A stretch of DNA of 64,000 nt. Source: Dokdonella sp. (lineage in GTDB: Bacteria > Pseudomonadota > Gammaproteobacteria > Xanthomonadales > Rhodanobacteraceae). Under the pieces are notes generated by a model. That model was not told where the DNA came from. It was given only the letters and a program-made list of their open reading frames with translations, and did no database searches. Position numbers and translations under genes: made by a program. Where the stretch lies: positions 186,001 to 250,000 of the forward strand of contig NZ_JAGIAG010000001.1 of the NCBI RefSeq assembly GCF_017744955.1, in the 5' to 3' direction. This document shows positions 42,874 through 52,125 of this stretch, one piece after another (position 1 is the stretch's first letter; each line of letters opens with the position of its first letter).

Positions 42874-43526
42874 GCCAGACCTCCGTCGCGCGGGCTGTCG
42901 CTGCGCAGCCAGTCGCCGAACTGCTTGCGCAGCTTGGCCACCTTCGGCGCGGCGACCGCGGCGATGTAGGGCTGCGCGGGGTGCTGCGCGGCGTAGTTCT
43001 GGTGGTAGGCCTCCGCCTGGTGGAACGCCTCCAGCGGCACCAGCTGCGTGGCGATCGGCGCGCTGAAGGCCTTCGCCTCGTCGAGCTGGCGGATGTAGGC
43101 GGCGGCGATCGCGCGCTGCGTCTCGTCGATGTAGAAGATCGCCGAACGGTACTGGCGGCCGCGGTCGGCACCCTGGCGGTCGACCTGGGTCGGGTCGTGC
43201 GCCACGGCGAAGAACACCTTCAGCAGCTTGGCGTAGCTGATCCGCGCCGGATCGAAGCGGATCGAGATCGCCTCGGCGTGGTCGGTCCTGCCGCTGCACA
43301 CGGCCTCGTAGTTGGCGCTGGCGGCGTTGCCGCCGCTGTAGCCGGAGGTCACGCCGAGCACGCCGTCGAGCTCGCGGAACACCGCCTCGACGCACCAGAA
43401 GCAGCCGCCGGCGAGCACGGCGAGCTGCTCGCCGGACGTCGCCGGCGCCGGATCGAAGGCGGGATCGGGGAACTGGCTGCGCTCGATCGCGAGCGCGGCG
43501 CCGGGAAGATCGCAAGTCTCGTTCAT
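42870..43526 (-). CDS. msrA: Peptide-methionine (S)-S-oxide reductase
   Basis: 218-residue enzyme repairing the S-epimer of methionine sulfoxide. The catalytic motif GGCFWCVEAVF places the nucleophilic Cys at 42. Further family features are VTSGYSGGNAASANYEAVCSG, DPTQVDRQGADRGRQYRSAIF and the C-terminal EAYHQNYAAQHP. No signal peptide, hence cytoplasmic. It is the first gene of an msrAB operon, and the upstream gap is divergent from the RND efflux operon. The N-terminal ~30 residues are slightly longer than in compact MsrA proteins but not unusual. Confidence 0.95.
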   Translation of the reverse strand: MNETCDLPGAALAIERSQFPDPAFDPAPATSGEQLAVLAGGCFWCVEAVFRELDGVLGVTSGYSGGNAASANYEAVCSGRTDHAEAISIRFDPARISYAKLLKVFFAVAHDPTQVDRQGADRGRQYRSAIFYIDETQRAIAAAYIRQLDEAKAFSAPIATQLVPLEAFHQAEAYHQNYAAQHPAQPYIAAVAAPKVAKLRKQFGDWLRSDSPRDGGLA

Positions 43527-43687
43527 GGCTGGCTCCTTCGCAGGGGGAAACCCGTCGGCTGTCGCCGCATGCGCGACGGACAGGACAGGCGGAACGGGGA
43601 TGTTCTTGCAGATGGCGGCGGCGGGGCTGGACGCAAGAGCGGAACTCCGCCGCGTCGGCCGGCCTCCAAGGCGGCGGCGCGGAGCAT

Positions 43688-43703
43688 GTAAAGACGGATT
43701 TAC
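43688..43703 (+). promoter_or_regulatory. Inverted-repeat site upstream of the RND efflux operon
   Basis: GTAAAGACGGATTTAC: 5-bp arms GTAAA/TTTAC around GACGGA, in an AT-rich patch 70-86 bp upstream of the adaptor gene and within the msrA/efflux divergent gap. The internal 12-mer AAGACGGATTTA is identical to one at 25023, upstream of the TonB receptor. It is probably a regulator binding site, possibly for an OmpR-family response regulator (inference). Confidence 0.5.
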
Positions 43704-43773
43704 TCGGCTGCAACGCCGTTTTCGCCGCGCCGCTGCTAGCCTTCACCTGCCGCTCTGCAAAGGACTCGCCCGC

Positions 43774-45003
43774 ATGTCGCGTTGGAAAATCGCGCTCCTC
43801 GTCGTCGTTCTGCTCGTGCTCGGCGCGATCGGCTGGCGCCTGTTCCACGGCAGCGCCGGACCGGGACCGGGTACGCGCGGCGGCATGGGCGGCGCGGACG
43901 CGCCGGTGCCGGTCACCGTCGTGCCGGTCGAGCAGAAGGACGTGCCGGTCTATCTGAGCGCGCTCGGCACGGTGCAGGCGCTGAACACGGTGACGGTGAA
44001 CTCGCAGGTGACCGGCCAGCTGAAGGCGCTGCACTTCACCGAGGGCGAGGAGATCGCGCAGGGCGCGCTGATCGCCGAGATCGACCCGCGCACGTTCCAG
44101 GCCGCGGTCGACCAGGCGGTGGCGAAGAAGAACCAGGACGCGGCGCAGCTGTCGGCCTCGCGCAGCACGCTCAAGCGCTACGAGGAGCTGATCGGCAAGC
44201 ACTTCGTCTCCGCACAGGACCTGGAGAACCAGCGCCAGACCGTGCGCCAGCAGGAAGCCCTGGTCGCCGCCGACGATGCGGCGATCACCTCGGCGCGCAC
44301 CCAGCTCGGCTACACGCGCATCACCGCGCCGATCGGCGGCATCGCCGGCATCCGCCAGGTCGACGTCGGCAACCTCGTCACCGCCAATGGCAGCACCGGC
44401 ATCGTCACGCTGACCCAGGTACATCCGATCAACGTGATCTTCACGCTGCCCGAGCAGAACCTCGGCGAAGTGCGTGCCGGCCAGGCCGAGGCGCCGCTCG
44501 CCGCCACCGCGCTCGACCGCACCGACGCGCATGCGCTCGGCGACGGTGTGCTGAAGGTGATCGACAACCAGATCGACACCAGCACCGGCACGTTCAAGCT
44601 GAAGAGCGAATTCCCCAACGCGAACAACGCGCTGTGGCCGGGCCAGTTCGTCAACGTGCGGTTGCAGATCCGCACCGTCAAGAACGGCCTGGTGGTGCCG
44701 GCGACGGCGCTGCAGCGCGGGCCGGAAGGCAACTACGTCTATGTGCTGCACGCGGACGACACCGTGGCGATGAAGACCGTCGTCACCGCCGGCGAAGCCG
44801 CCGACAACGGCGTGCTGATCGGCAGCGGCGTCGCCGCAGGCGAGAAGGTCGTCACCGAAGGCCAGTTCCGCCTCAAGCCCGGCAGCAAGGTGGTCGCGCT
44901 GGCGCCCGGCCAGGCGGCGCCGGCGACCAGCGAAGCGGAGCTGTCGAAGCTGAAGGAACAGGACAAGGGCCAGCAGCGGCGCGGTGGGCGGCGTGGCGGA
45001 TAG
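43774..45003 (+). CDS. mdtA: RND efflux periplasmic adaptor (MdtA-like)
   Basis: 409-residue membrane-fusion protein of a tripartite-type RND pump. An N-terminal membrane anchor (residues 5-25, LLVVVLLVLGAIGWRLF) is followed by a Gly-rich linker, a barrel-sandwich hybrid (VNSQVTGQLKALHFTEGEEIAQGALIAEID), a coiled-coil hairpin (about 115-165), the TRITAPIGGIAGIRQVDVGN segment and beta-barrel/MP domains. The tail is basic and Gly-rich (GQQRRGGRRGG). ATG 43774 has AAGGA upstream. It bridges the inner-membrane pumps to an outer-membrane channel, which is not encoded here. It is the first gene of the operon. Confidence 0.9.
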   Translation: MSRWKIALLVVVLLVLGAIGWRLFHGSAGPGPGTRGGMGGADAPVPVTVVPVEQKDVPVYLSALGTVQALNTVTVNSQVTGQLKALHFTEGEEIAQGALIAEIDPRTFQAAVDQAVAKKNQDAAQLSASRSTLKRYEELIGKHFVSAQDLENQRQTVRQQEALVAADDAAITSARTQLGYTRITAPIGGIAGIRQVDVGNLVTANGSTGIVTLTQVHPINVIFTLPEQNLGEVRAGQAEAPLAATALDRTDAHALGDGVLKVIDNQIDTSTGTFKLKSEFPNANNALWPGQFVNVRLQIRTVKNGLVVPATALQRGPEGNYVYVLHADDTVAMKTVVTAGEAADNGVLIGSGVAAGEKVVTEGQFRLKPGSKVVALAPGQAAPATSEAELSKLKEQDKGQQRRGGRRGG

Positions 45004-45114
45004 CAGCGCCTCCTTCCGCGTTCACCTCTCCCTCGCGCGGGAGACGGCGAACTGCGGCGAAGAACCGAAACCGACGGCAATCCTCCTCCGCTCGACGTCC
45101 AGGGCCGAACTCCC

Positions 45115-48100
45115 GTGAGCTTCTCCTCGATCTTCATCCAGCGCCCGATCGCGACCTCGTTGCTGATGGCCGCGCTGCTCCTGCTCGGCGCGATCGGCTA
45201 TCGCGCGCTGCCGGTCGCCGCGCTGCCGGACATCGACGCGCCGAGCCTGGTGGTCACGACGCAGTATCCCGGCGCCAGCGCCTCGACCATGGCCGCGCTG
45301 GTGACCACGCCGCTGGAACGCCAGTTCGGCCAGATCTCCGGCATCGCGGCGATGAGCTCGGACAGCTCGGCGGGACTGTCGACGATCGTGATCGAGTTCG
45401 ACCAGGAACGCGACATCGACGCCGCCGGCCAGGACGTGCAGTCGGCGATCAACGCCGCGCGCGGCACGCTGCCGAACAACCTGCCGTATCCGCCGATCTA
45501 CAACAAGGTCAATCCGGCCGACGCGCCGATCCTGACCCTGATGCTGACCTCCGACTCGCGCCCGCTGCGCGAGGTCAACGACTACGCCGACAGCATCCTC
45601 GCGCAGCGCCTGTCGCAGCTCTCCGGCGTCGGCCTGGTGTCGATCGCCGGCAATGTGCGGCCGGCGGTGCGCGTGCAGGTGAATCCGGCCCAGCTCGCCG
45701 GCCTCGGCCTGACCCTCGAAGACGTGCGCAGCGCGCTGACCCAGGCAAACGTCAACGCGCCGAAGGGCAGCCTCAACGGCACCGTGCAGAGTTTCTCGAT
45801 CGGCACCAACGACCAGCTCGCCGACGCCGCCGAGTACCGCTCGACGATCATCAGCTACAAGAACGACGCGCCGGTGAAGCTGTCGGACATCGCCCAGGTC
45901 ATCGACGGCGTCGAGAACGACCAGCTCGCCGCCTGGGCCAACTCCAAGCCGGCGGTGCTGCTCGACATCCGCCGCCAGCCTTCGGCGAACATCGTGCAGA
46001 CGGTGGAGGAGATCCGCAAACAGCTGCCGAGCCTGCAGGCGCTGCTGCCGGCCGACGTGCATCTGGAAGTGTTCTCCGACCGCACCGTCACGATCCGCGC
46101 CTCGGTCGAGGACGTCGAGTTCACCCTGGTGCTGACCATCTGCCTGGTCATCGCGGTGATCTTCGTGTTCCTGCGCCGACTGTGGGCGACGGTGATCCCG
46201 TCGGTGGCGGTGCCGCTGTCGCTGCTCGGCACGTTCGGCGTGATGGCCTTCGCCGGCATGTCGCTCGACAACCTCTCGTTGATGGCGCTGACCGTCGCCA
46301 CCGGCTTCGTCGTCGACGATGCGATCGTGATGATCGAGAACATCGTGCGCTACATCGAGCAGGGCAAGCAGCCGAGGGAGGCCGCCGAGATCGGCGCGCG
46401 CGAGATCGGCTTCACCGTGCTGTCGCTGACCGTCTCGCTGATCGCGGTGTTCCTGCCGCTGCTCTTGATGCCCGGCGTGACCGGGCGCCTGTTCCATGAG
46501 TTCGCCTGGGTGCTGACGATCGCGGTGGCGATCTCGATGCTGATCTCGCTGACCCTGACGCCGATGATGTGCGCGTACCTGCTCAAGGCCGACGCGCTGC
46601 CGGCGGGCGACCACGTCGAAGGCGAGCGGCCGGCGCAGCGCGACCTGTGGACGCGCATTCTCGACGGCTACGGCCGCACGCTCGACTGGGTGCTCGCACG
46701 GCAGCCGCTGATGCTGCTAGTCGCCTCGGCGACGGTGGTGGTCACCATCGCGCTGTACATCGCGATTCCGAAGGGACTGTTGCCGGAGCAGGACACCGGC
46801 ATGGTCACCGGCGTCGTGCAGGCCGACCAGAACATCGCCTTCCCGGCGATGGAGCAGCGCACCAAGGCGGTCGCCGACGCGCTGCGCGGCGTGCCCGGCG
46901 TCGCCGGCGTCGCCGCCTTCATCGGCGCCGGCTCGGTCAACCCGACCTTGAACCAGGGCCAGCTCAGCATCGTGCTGAAGCCGCGCAACCAGCGCGGCGG
47001 GCTCGACGTGGTGCTGCCGGCGCTGCAAGCCGCGGCCGCGCCGATTCCGGGCGTGGCGCTGTACCTGAAGCCGGTGCAGGACGTCACGCTCGACACGCGC
47101 GTCGCGCCGACCGAGTACCAGTACGCGCTGTCGGAGGTGAACTCCAAGGAGCTCGCCGGCTTCGCCACGCAGATGACCGAAGCGCTGAGGAAGCGCCCCG
47201 AGCTGGCCGACGTCGACAACAACCTCGCCACGCAGGGCAACGCGCTGAACCTCACCGTCGACCGCGAGAAGGCGAGCCGCCTCGGCGTGCCGATGCAGAC
47301 CATCGACGACACGCTCTACGACGCGTTCGGCCAGCGCCAGATCTCGACCATCTTCACGCAGTTGAACCAGTACCGCGTCGTGCTCGAGGTCGCGCCGGAG
47401 TTCCGCACCAGCTCGGCGCTGCTGAACCAGCTCACCGTGCGCGGCAACGGCAACGGCGCGCTGACCGGCAGCAACGCGACCACGCTCGGCCAGGCCACCT
47501 CCAGCAACTCGGCCACGCCGTCCGGCATCGGCAGCACCGGCAACGTCGGCATCGCGCTCGGCGGCGGCGGCACGATCCCGCTGTCGGCGCTGGCCAGCGC
47601 CGAACAGGGCAATGCGCCGCTGGTGGTCAGCCATCAGGACCAGCTGCCGGCGGTGACGATCTCGTTCAATCTCGCCGCCGGGCACTCGCTGTCCGACGCG
47701 GTGCGCGCGTTCCGCGAAGTCGAGGCGCAGCTGAAGTTTCCGCCGCAGGTGCGCGGCCAGTTCATCGGCAAGGCGGCCGAGTTCTCCGCCTCGCTGACCG
47801 ACGAGGTCCTGCTGCTGCTCGCCGCGGTGATCGTGATCTACATCGTGCTCGGCGTGCTGTACGAGAGCTACATCCACCCGATCACGATCATCTCGACGCT
47901 GCCGCCGGCTGGCGTCGGCGCGCTGCTCGCGCTGATCGTGTGCGGCATGAGCCTGTCGGTCGACGGCATCGTCGGCATCGTGCTGTTGATCGGCATCGTC
48001 AAGAAGAACGCGATCATGATGATCGACTTCGCGATCGAGGCGCAGCGAGCCGGCATGCGCGCGCACGATGCGATCCGCCGCGCCTGCATCCTGCGTTTCC

Positions 48101-48339
48101 GCCCGATCATGATGACCACCGCCGCCGCGCTGCTCGGCGCGCTGCCGCTCGCGCTCGGCAGCGGCATCGGCTCGGAGCTGCGCAAGCCGCTCGGCGTATC
48201 GATCGTCGGCGGCCTGCTGCTGTCGCAGCTGATCACGTTGTACACGACGCCGGTCATCTACCTCTACTTCGAGCGGCTGTCGGACTGGATCGCGGCGCGG
48301 CGCGAGCGGCGCGCGCTGGCGCACGGCAGCGCGACATGA
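45115..48339 (+). CDS. mdtB: RND efflux pump, MdtB-like
   Basis: 1074-residue inner-membrane RND transporter. It has the usual 12 transmembrane segments with two large periplasmic loops. The central helix IV region VVDDAIVMIENIVRYIEQG carries the conserved Asp pair for proton relay. Further features are QRPIATSLLMAALLLLGAIG at the N terminus and GIVLLIGIVKKNAIMMIDFA near the C terminus. The LP-D-I-D-A-P-S-L-V-V-T-T-Q motif of the first loop fits the MdtB/MuxB branch. The start is GTG 45115. The stop overlaps the next pump gene (ATGA). Substrates are probably amphipathic compounds; specificity is not predictable. Confidence 0.92.
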   Translation: MSFSSIFIQRPIATSLLMAALLLLGAIGYRALPVAALPDIDAPSLVVTTQYPGASASTMAALVTTPLERQFGQISGIAAMSSDSSAGLSTIVIEFDQERDIDAAGQDVQSAINAARGTLPNNLPYPPIYNKVNPADAPILTLMLTSDSRPLREVNDYADSILAQRLSQLSGVGLVSIAGNVRPAVRVQVNPAQLAGLGLTLEDVRSALTQANVNAPKGSLNGTVQSFSIGTNDQLADAAEYRSTIISYKNDAPVKLSDIAQVIDGVENDQLAAWANSKPAVLLDIRRQPSANIVQTVEEIRKQLPSLQALLPADVHLEVFSDRTVTIRASVEDVEFTLVLTICLVIAVIFVFLRRLWATVIPSVAVPLSLLGTFGVMAFAGMSLDNLSLMALTVATGFVVDDAIVMIENIVRYIEQGKQPREAAEIGAREIGFTVLSLTVSLIAVFLPLLLMPGVTGRLFHEFAWVLTIAVAISMLISLTLTPMMCAYLLKADALPAGDHVEGERPAQRDLWTRILDGYGRTLDWVLARQPLMLLVASATVVVTIALYIAIPKGLLPEQDTGMVTGVVQADQNIAFPAMEQRTKAVADALRGVPGVAGVAAFIGAGSVNPTLNQGQLSIVLKPRNQRGGLDVVLPALQAAAAPIPGVALYLKPVQDVTLDTRVAPTEYQYALSEVNSKELAGFATQMTEALRKRPELADVDNNLATQGNALNLTVDREKASRLGVPMQTIDDTLYDAFGQRQISTIFTQLNQYRVVLEVAPEFRTSSALLNQLTVRGNGNGALTGSNATTLGQATSSNSATPSGIGSTGNVGIALGGGGTIPLSALASAEQGNAPLVVSHQDQLPAVTISFNLAAGHSLSDAVRAFREVEAQLKFPPQVRGQFIGKAAEFSASLTDEVLLLLAAVIVIYIVLGVLYESYIHPITIISTLPPAGVGALLALIVCGMSLSVDGIVGIVLLIGIVKKNAIMMIDFAIEAQRAGMRAHDAIRRACILRFRPIMMTTAAALLGALPLALGSGIGSELRKPLGVSIVGGLLLSQLITLYTTPVIYLYFERLSDWIAARRERRALAHGSAT

Positions 48340-51300
48340 ATATCTCCGGCCCGTTCATCCGCCGCCCGATCGGCACCTCGCTGCTGGCAATCGGCTTGTT
48401 CGTGCTCGGCATGATCTGCTACTTCCTGCTCGGCGTCGCGGCGCTGCCGAACCTGGAGTTCCCGGCGATCTTCGTCACCGCGAGCCAGCCCGGCGGCAGC
48501 GCCGACGTGATGTCCTCGACCGTCGCCGCGCCGCTCGAGCGCCACCTCGGGCAGATTCCCGGCATCGACTCGATCAGCTCCTCGAGCAGCGAGAACAGCG
48601 CCTCGGTGTTCCTGTCCTTCGACGGCAAGCGCACCGTCGACGACTACGCGCGCGACGTGCAGGCGGCGATCAACGCGGCCGCGCCGGACCTGCCGTCCGG
48701 CCTGACCAACGCGCCGACCTACCGCAAGATGAATCCGAACAACCAGCCGGTGCTGATCCTCGCGCTGACCTCGGACACGGTGCCGCTGTCGAAGCTGTAC
48801 GACTACGCCGACTCGCTGCTCGCGCAGCGCATCCGCCAGTTGCCCGGCGTCAGCGACGTCGAGGTCGCCGGCGGCGCCACGCCGGCGGTGCGCGTGGATC
48901 TGAACTTACGCGCGCTGAGCTCGATGGGCCTCTCGCCGGACCAGCTGCGCAACGCGCTGATCGCCGCCAACGTGACCTCGCCGCAGGGATTCCTGTCCGA
49001 CGGCAAGACCACCACCGCGGTGGTCGCCAACGACGCGCTGCGCACCGCCGCCGAGTTCGCCGACGTGGTGATCTCGGCGAAGAACGGCGTACCGGTGCGG
49101 CTGAAGGACGTCGCGCGCGTCTACGACGGCCAGCAGGACCAGTACCAGGCGGCCTGGTTCGGCACGCGCCGCGCGATCTTGCTGTTCGTGCGCAAGCAGG
49201 CCGACGCCAACGTGATCGCCACCGTCGACAGCGTCAAGGCCGACATCCCGCTGATGCAGACCTGGCTGCCGGCCGGCGTCGAGCTGGACGCGTTCTTCGA
49301 CCGCACGCCGATCATCCGCGCCTCGGTCGACGAGGTGCAGGTGACCTTGCTGATCAGCCTCGGCATGGTGATCCTGACCATGGCGCTGTTCCTGCGCCGA
49401 CTCGCGCCGACGCTGATCGCGGCGACCGCGGTGCCGCTGTCGGTCGCCGGCGCGTTCATCGTGATGTATCTGCTCGGCTACACGCTGGACAACATGTCGC
49501 TGATGGCGCTGGTCATCGCGATCGGCTTCGTCGTCGACGACGCGATCGTGGTGATCGAGAACGTGATCCGCCACGTCGACGCCGGCATGCCGCGCCTGGA
49601 GGCGACCCTGCTCGGCGCGAAGGAGATCGGCTTCACGATCGTCTCGATCACCGCCTCGCTGGTCGCGGTGTTCGTGCCGGTGGTGTTCGCCGGCGGCATC
49701 ACCGGCATGTTCTTCAAGGAATTCACGGTGACCTTGATCGCGGCGATCGTGTTCTCGGCGATCGTCTCGCTGACCTTGACGCCGGCGCTGTGCGGTCGAT
49801 TCCTGAAGCCGCACGCGGAGGCGACGCCGTCGCGCTTCGGCCGCCGGCTCGACGCGTTCCACGCCGGCATGCAGGACCTCTACCGCCGCGCGCTCGACCA
49901 TGCGCTGCACTGGCCGCGCCTGACCGCGCTGCAACCGCTGCTGCTGATCGTGATCACGATCTTCCTGATGCGCTTCGTGCAGGGCGGCCTGTTCCCGCAG
50001 CAGGACACCGGCATGCTGTTCGGCCGCACCACCGCGGGTTCGGACGTGTCGCCGTCGCGCATGATGGAGCAGCAGCAGAAGATCGCCGCGCTGGTGATGA
50101 AGGATCCGGCGGTGGCCAGCGTCGGCTCGCGCCTCGGCGGCGGCTGGGGCGGCGGCGGCGGCGGTTCGGGCCAGCTCTACATCAGCCTGAAGCCGCTCGC
50201 CGAGCGCGGCGGCGAGTCGACCTTCCTGGTCATGACGCGCCTCAACAAGATGGCCGGCGAGGTGCCCGGCGTGCGCCTGCGCCTCAGGCCCGTGCAGGAC
50301 CTGCCGAGCGGCGGCGGGGGCGGTGGCGGCGGTACCGGCGGCCAGTACCAGGTGCAGCTGAAGGGCAACGACATCGTCAGCCTGCAGGAATGGACGCCAA
50401 AACTGGTCGAGGCGCTGAAGAAGCTGCCGCAGCTGCGCGACGTCGGCAGCGACGTCGACGAGGCCGGCCCGCGTCAGCTGCTGCGCATCGACCGCGACAC
50501 CGCCGCACGTCTCGGCGTCAGCGTCGGCGCGATCGACAGCGCGCTGTACGACGCGTTCGGCCAGCGCCAGGTGTCGACGATCTACTCGGACATCAACCAG
50601 TTCAAGGTCGTGGTCAGCGCATTGCCGAACCAGGCCACCGACCCGGCCTCGCTCGAGCGCATCTACGTGCGCGCGAGCGGCGGCAACATGGTGCCGATCA
50701 CCGCGGTGACGAAGATGGTCGACACCGTGGCGCCGACCGAGATCGAACACGAGGACCAGTTCTCGACCATCAGCCTCAGCTTCAATCTCGCGCCGGACGC
50801 GACCATGAGCCAGGCGCAGAAGCTGATCCAGGACACCATCGCCGGCCTGCGCCTGCCCGGCGACATCCGCATGGATTTCGCCGGCGACTTCCGCAACTTC
50901 CAGAAGCAGCAGGGCGACAACTCGATCCTGATCTTCGGCGCGATCATCGCCGTCTACATCGTGCTCGGCATGCTCTACGAGAGCCTGATCCATCCGGTCA
51001 CGATCCTGTCGACGCTGCCGTCGGCCGGCGTCGGCGCGCTGCTGGCGATGGTCGTCACCGGCACCGAGCTGTCGGTGATCTCGATGATCGCGATCGTGCT
51101 CCTGATCGGCATCGTCAAGAAGAACGCGATCATGATGGTCGACTTCGCGCTGGTCGCCGAACGCGAACGCGGCCTGTCGCCGTTCGAGGCGATCCGCGAA
51201 GCCTCGCTGGTACGCTTCCGCCCGATCATGATGACCTCGATGGTGGCGATCTGCGCCGCGCTGCCGCTGGCGATCGGCTTCGGCGTCGGCTCGGAACTGC

Positions 51301-51467
51301 GCCGCCCGCTCGGCATCGCGATGATCGGCGGCCTGATCGTCTCGCAGAGCCTCACCCTGCTGTCGACGCCGGCGATCTATCTGCTGTTCGCGCGCCTCAG
51401 CGAACGGCGGCGCAAGCGCAAGGAAGAGAAGAAATTGAGAAGCGCGGCGATCGGAGCCCGCGGCTAG
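48336..51467 (+). CDS. mdtC: RND efflux pump, MdtC-like
   Basis: 1043-residue second RND pump subunit, pairing with the MdtB-like protein in MdtABC/MuxABC-type systems. It has the same topology, with IGFVVDDAIVVIENVIRHVDAG carrying the Asp pair and VLLIGIVKKNAIMMVDFALVAERERG near the C terminus. Two unusual poly-Gly tracts lie in the second periplasmic loop, LGGGWGGGGGGSGQ near 600 and GGGGGGGGTGGQ near 660, at positions that are loops in known pumps. Translation is coupled to the preceding pump gene. No outer-membrane factor follows, so the pump must use a channel encoded elsewhere. Confidence 0.92.
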   Translation: MNISGPFIRRPIGTSLLAIGLFVLGMICYFLLGVAALPNLEFPAIFVTASQPGGSADVMSSTVAAPLERHLGQIPGIDSISSSSSENSASVFLSFDGKRTVDDYARDVQAAINAAAPDLPSGLTNAPTYRKMNPNNQPVLILALTSDTVPLSKLYDYADSLLAQRIRQLPGVSDVEVAGGATPAVRVDLNLRALSSMGLSPDQLRNALIAANVTSPQGFLSDGKTTTAVVANDALRTAAEFADVVISAKNGVPVRLKDVARVYDGQQDQYQAAWFGTRRAILLFVRKQADANVIATVDSVKADIPLMQTWLPAGVELDAFFDRTPIIRASVDEVQVTLLISLGMVILTMALFLRRLAPTLIAATAVPLSVAGAFIVMYLLGYTLDNMSLMALVIAIGFVVDDAIVVIENVIRHVDAGMPRLEATLLGAKEIGFTIVSITASLVAVFVPVVFAGGITGMFFKEFTVTLIAAIVFSAIVSLTLTPALCGRFLKPHAEATPSRFGRRLDAFHAGMQDLYRRALDHALHWPRLTALQPLLLIVITIFLMRFVQGGLFPQQDTGMLFGRTTAGSDVSPSRMMEQQQKIAALVMKDPAVASVGSRLGGGWGGGGGGSGQLYISLKPLAERGGESTFLVMTRLNKMAGEVPGVRLRLRPVQDLPSGGGGGGGGTGGQYQVQLKGNDIVSLQEWTPKLVEALKKLPQLRDVGSDVDEAGPRQLLRIDRDTAARLGVSVGAIDSALYDAFGQRQVSTIYSDINQFKVVVSALPNQATDPASLERIYVRASGGNMVPITAVTKMVDTVAPTEIEHEDQFSTISLSFNLAPDATMSQAQKLIQDTIAGLRLPGDIRMDFAGDFRNFQKQQGDNSILIFGAIIAVYIVLGMLYESLIHPVTILSTLPSAGVGALLAMVVTGTELSVISMIAIVLLIGIVKKNAIMMVDFALVAERERGLSPFEAIREASLVRFRPIMMTSMVAICAALPLAIGFGVGSELRRPLGIAMIGGLIVSQSLTLLSTPAIYLLFARLSERRRKRKEEKKLRSAAIGARG

Positions 51468-51629
51468 GTCGCCCGAAGCCGGAAGACGGGGAACTCGACC
51501 GCGTTCCGGACAGCAAAGGCCTCGGACGGCCCGCGAACGAAAATCGTCGGGCCAAGCCTGACGGACCAGCCATGGGAAGCGGGACATTCCATCGACGCGC
51601 CCTGTCCGCGAACGCGGGCACCGCTTTCC

Positions 51630-52121
51630 TCACGAACCGTCCGGCGGCAGGTCCTGCGTCCCGTCGCCGTAGGGCGTATCGAAGCCGTCCTTGAACACCA
51701 CCAGTGTATTGGTGTCGATCAGCGGCGCGGCCCCGACGGCGATCACGCCGAGCATGGCGGTCGTCTCCGGCGTCTCGGCCACGGTCGGCACGCTGACCAC
51801 CCAGCTGACGCGCGCGCCGGGCGGCAGCACGGGCGTGTCGTGCAACGGGCCGCTGCCGCTCGCCGTGCACGTCGCGCCGTCGGCGCCGGGATAGCACACC
51901 CAGCTCGCGCCGGCCGGATCCAACGCCGGCGACAGCTCCATCGACAGCGGCGTGGCCGCGGTCGCATCGCCGTCGTTGGTCAGGGTGACGATGTAGTCGA
52001 GCGTCTGACCGTAGCGCACGAAGTCATGGCCGTCGGCGAGGGTCAGGGTGAGCGCCTGGCCGGCGGTCGCCGCCGGCAGCCACGCGGCCAGCACGCAGGA
52101 AAGAAGGCGGAGAGACGTCAT
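51630..52121 (-). CDS. Small secreted DUF11-like protein with FKDGFD tag
   Basis: 163-residue secreted protein, essentially one C-terminal module with its own signal peptide (residues 1-20, MTSLRLLSCVLAAWLPAATA). The mature part is a DUF11/Ig-like domain (VRYGQTLDYIVTLTNDGDATA, then GPLHDTPVLPPGARVSWVVSVP). It ends NTLVVFKDGFDTPYGDGTQ plus a few residues. It aligns along its whole length with the last ~130 residues of the two large upstream proteins. ATG 52121 has a GAGGTGA ribosome binding site and lies 4 bp after the preceding gene. Function is unknown; it may be a free subunit that interacts with the same partner as the larger proteins (inference). Confidence 0.82.
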   Translation of the reverse strand: MTSLRLLSCVLAAWLPAATAGQALTLTLADGHDFVRYGQTLDYIVTLTNDGDATAATPLSMELSPALDPAGASWVCYPGADGATCTASGSGPLHDTPVLPPGARVSWVVSVPTVAETPETTAMLGVIAVGAAPLIDTNTLVVFKDGFDTPYGDGTQDLPPDGS

Positions 52122-52125
52122 CGGT

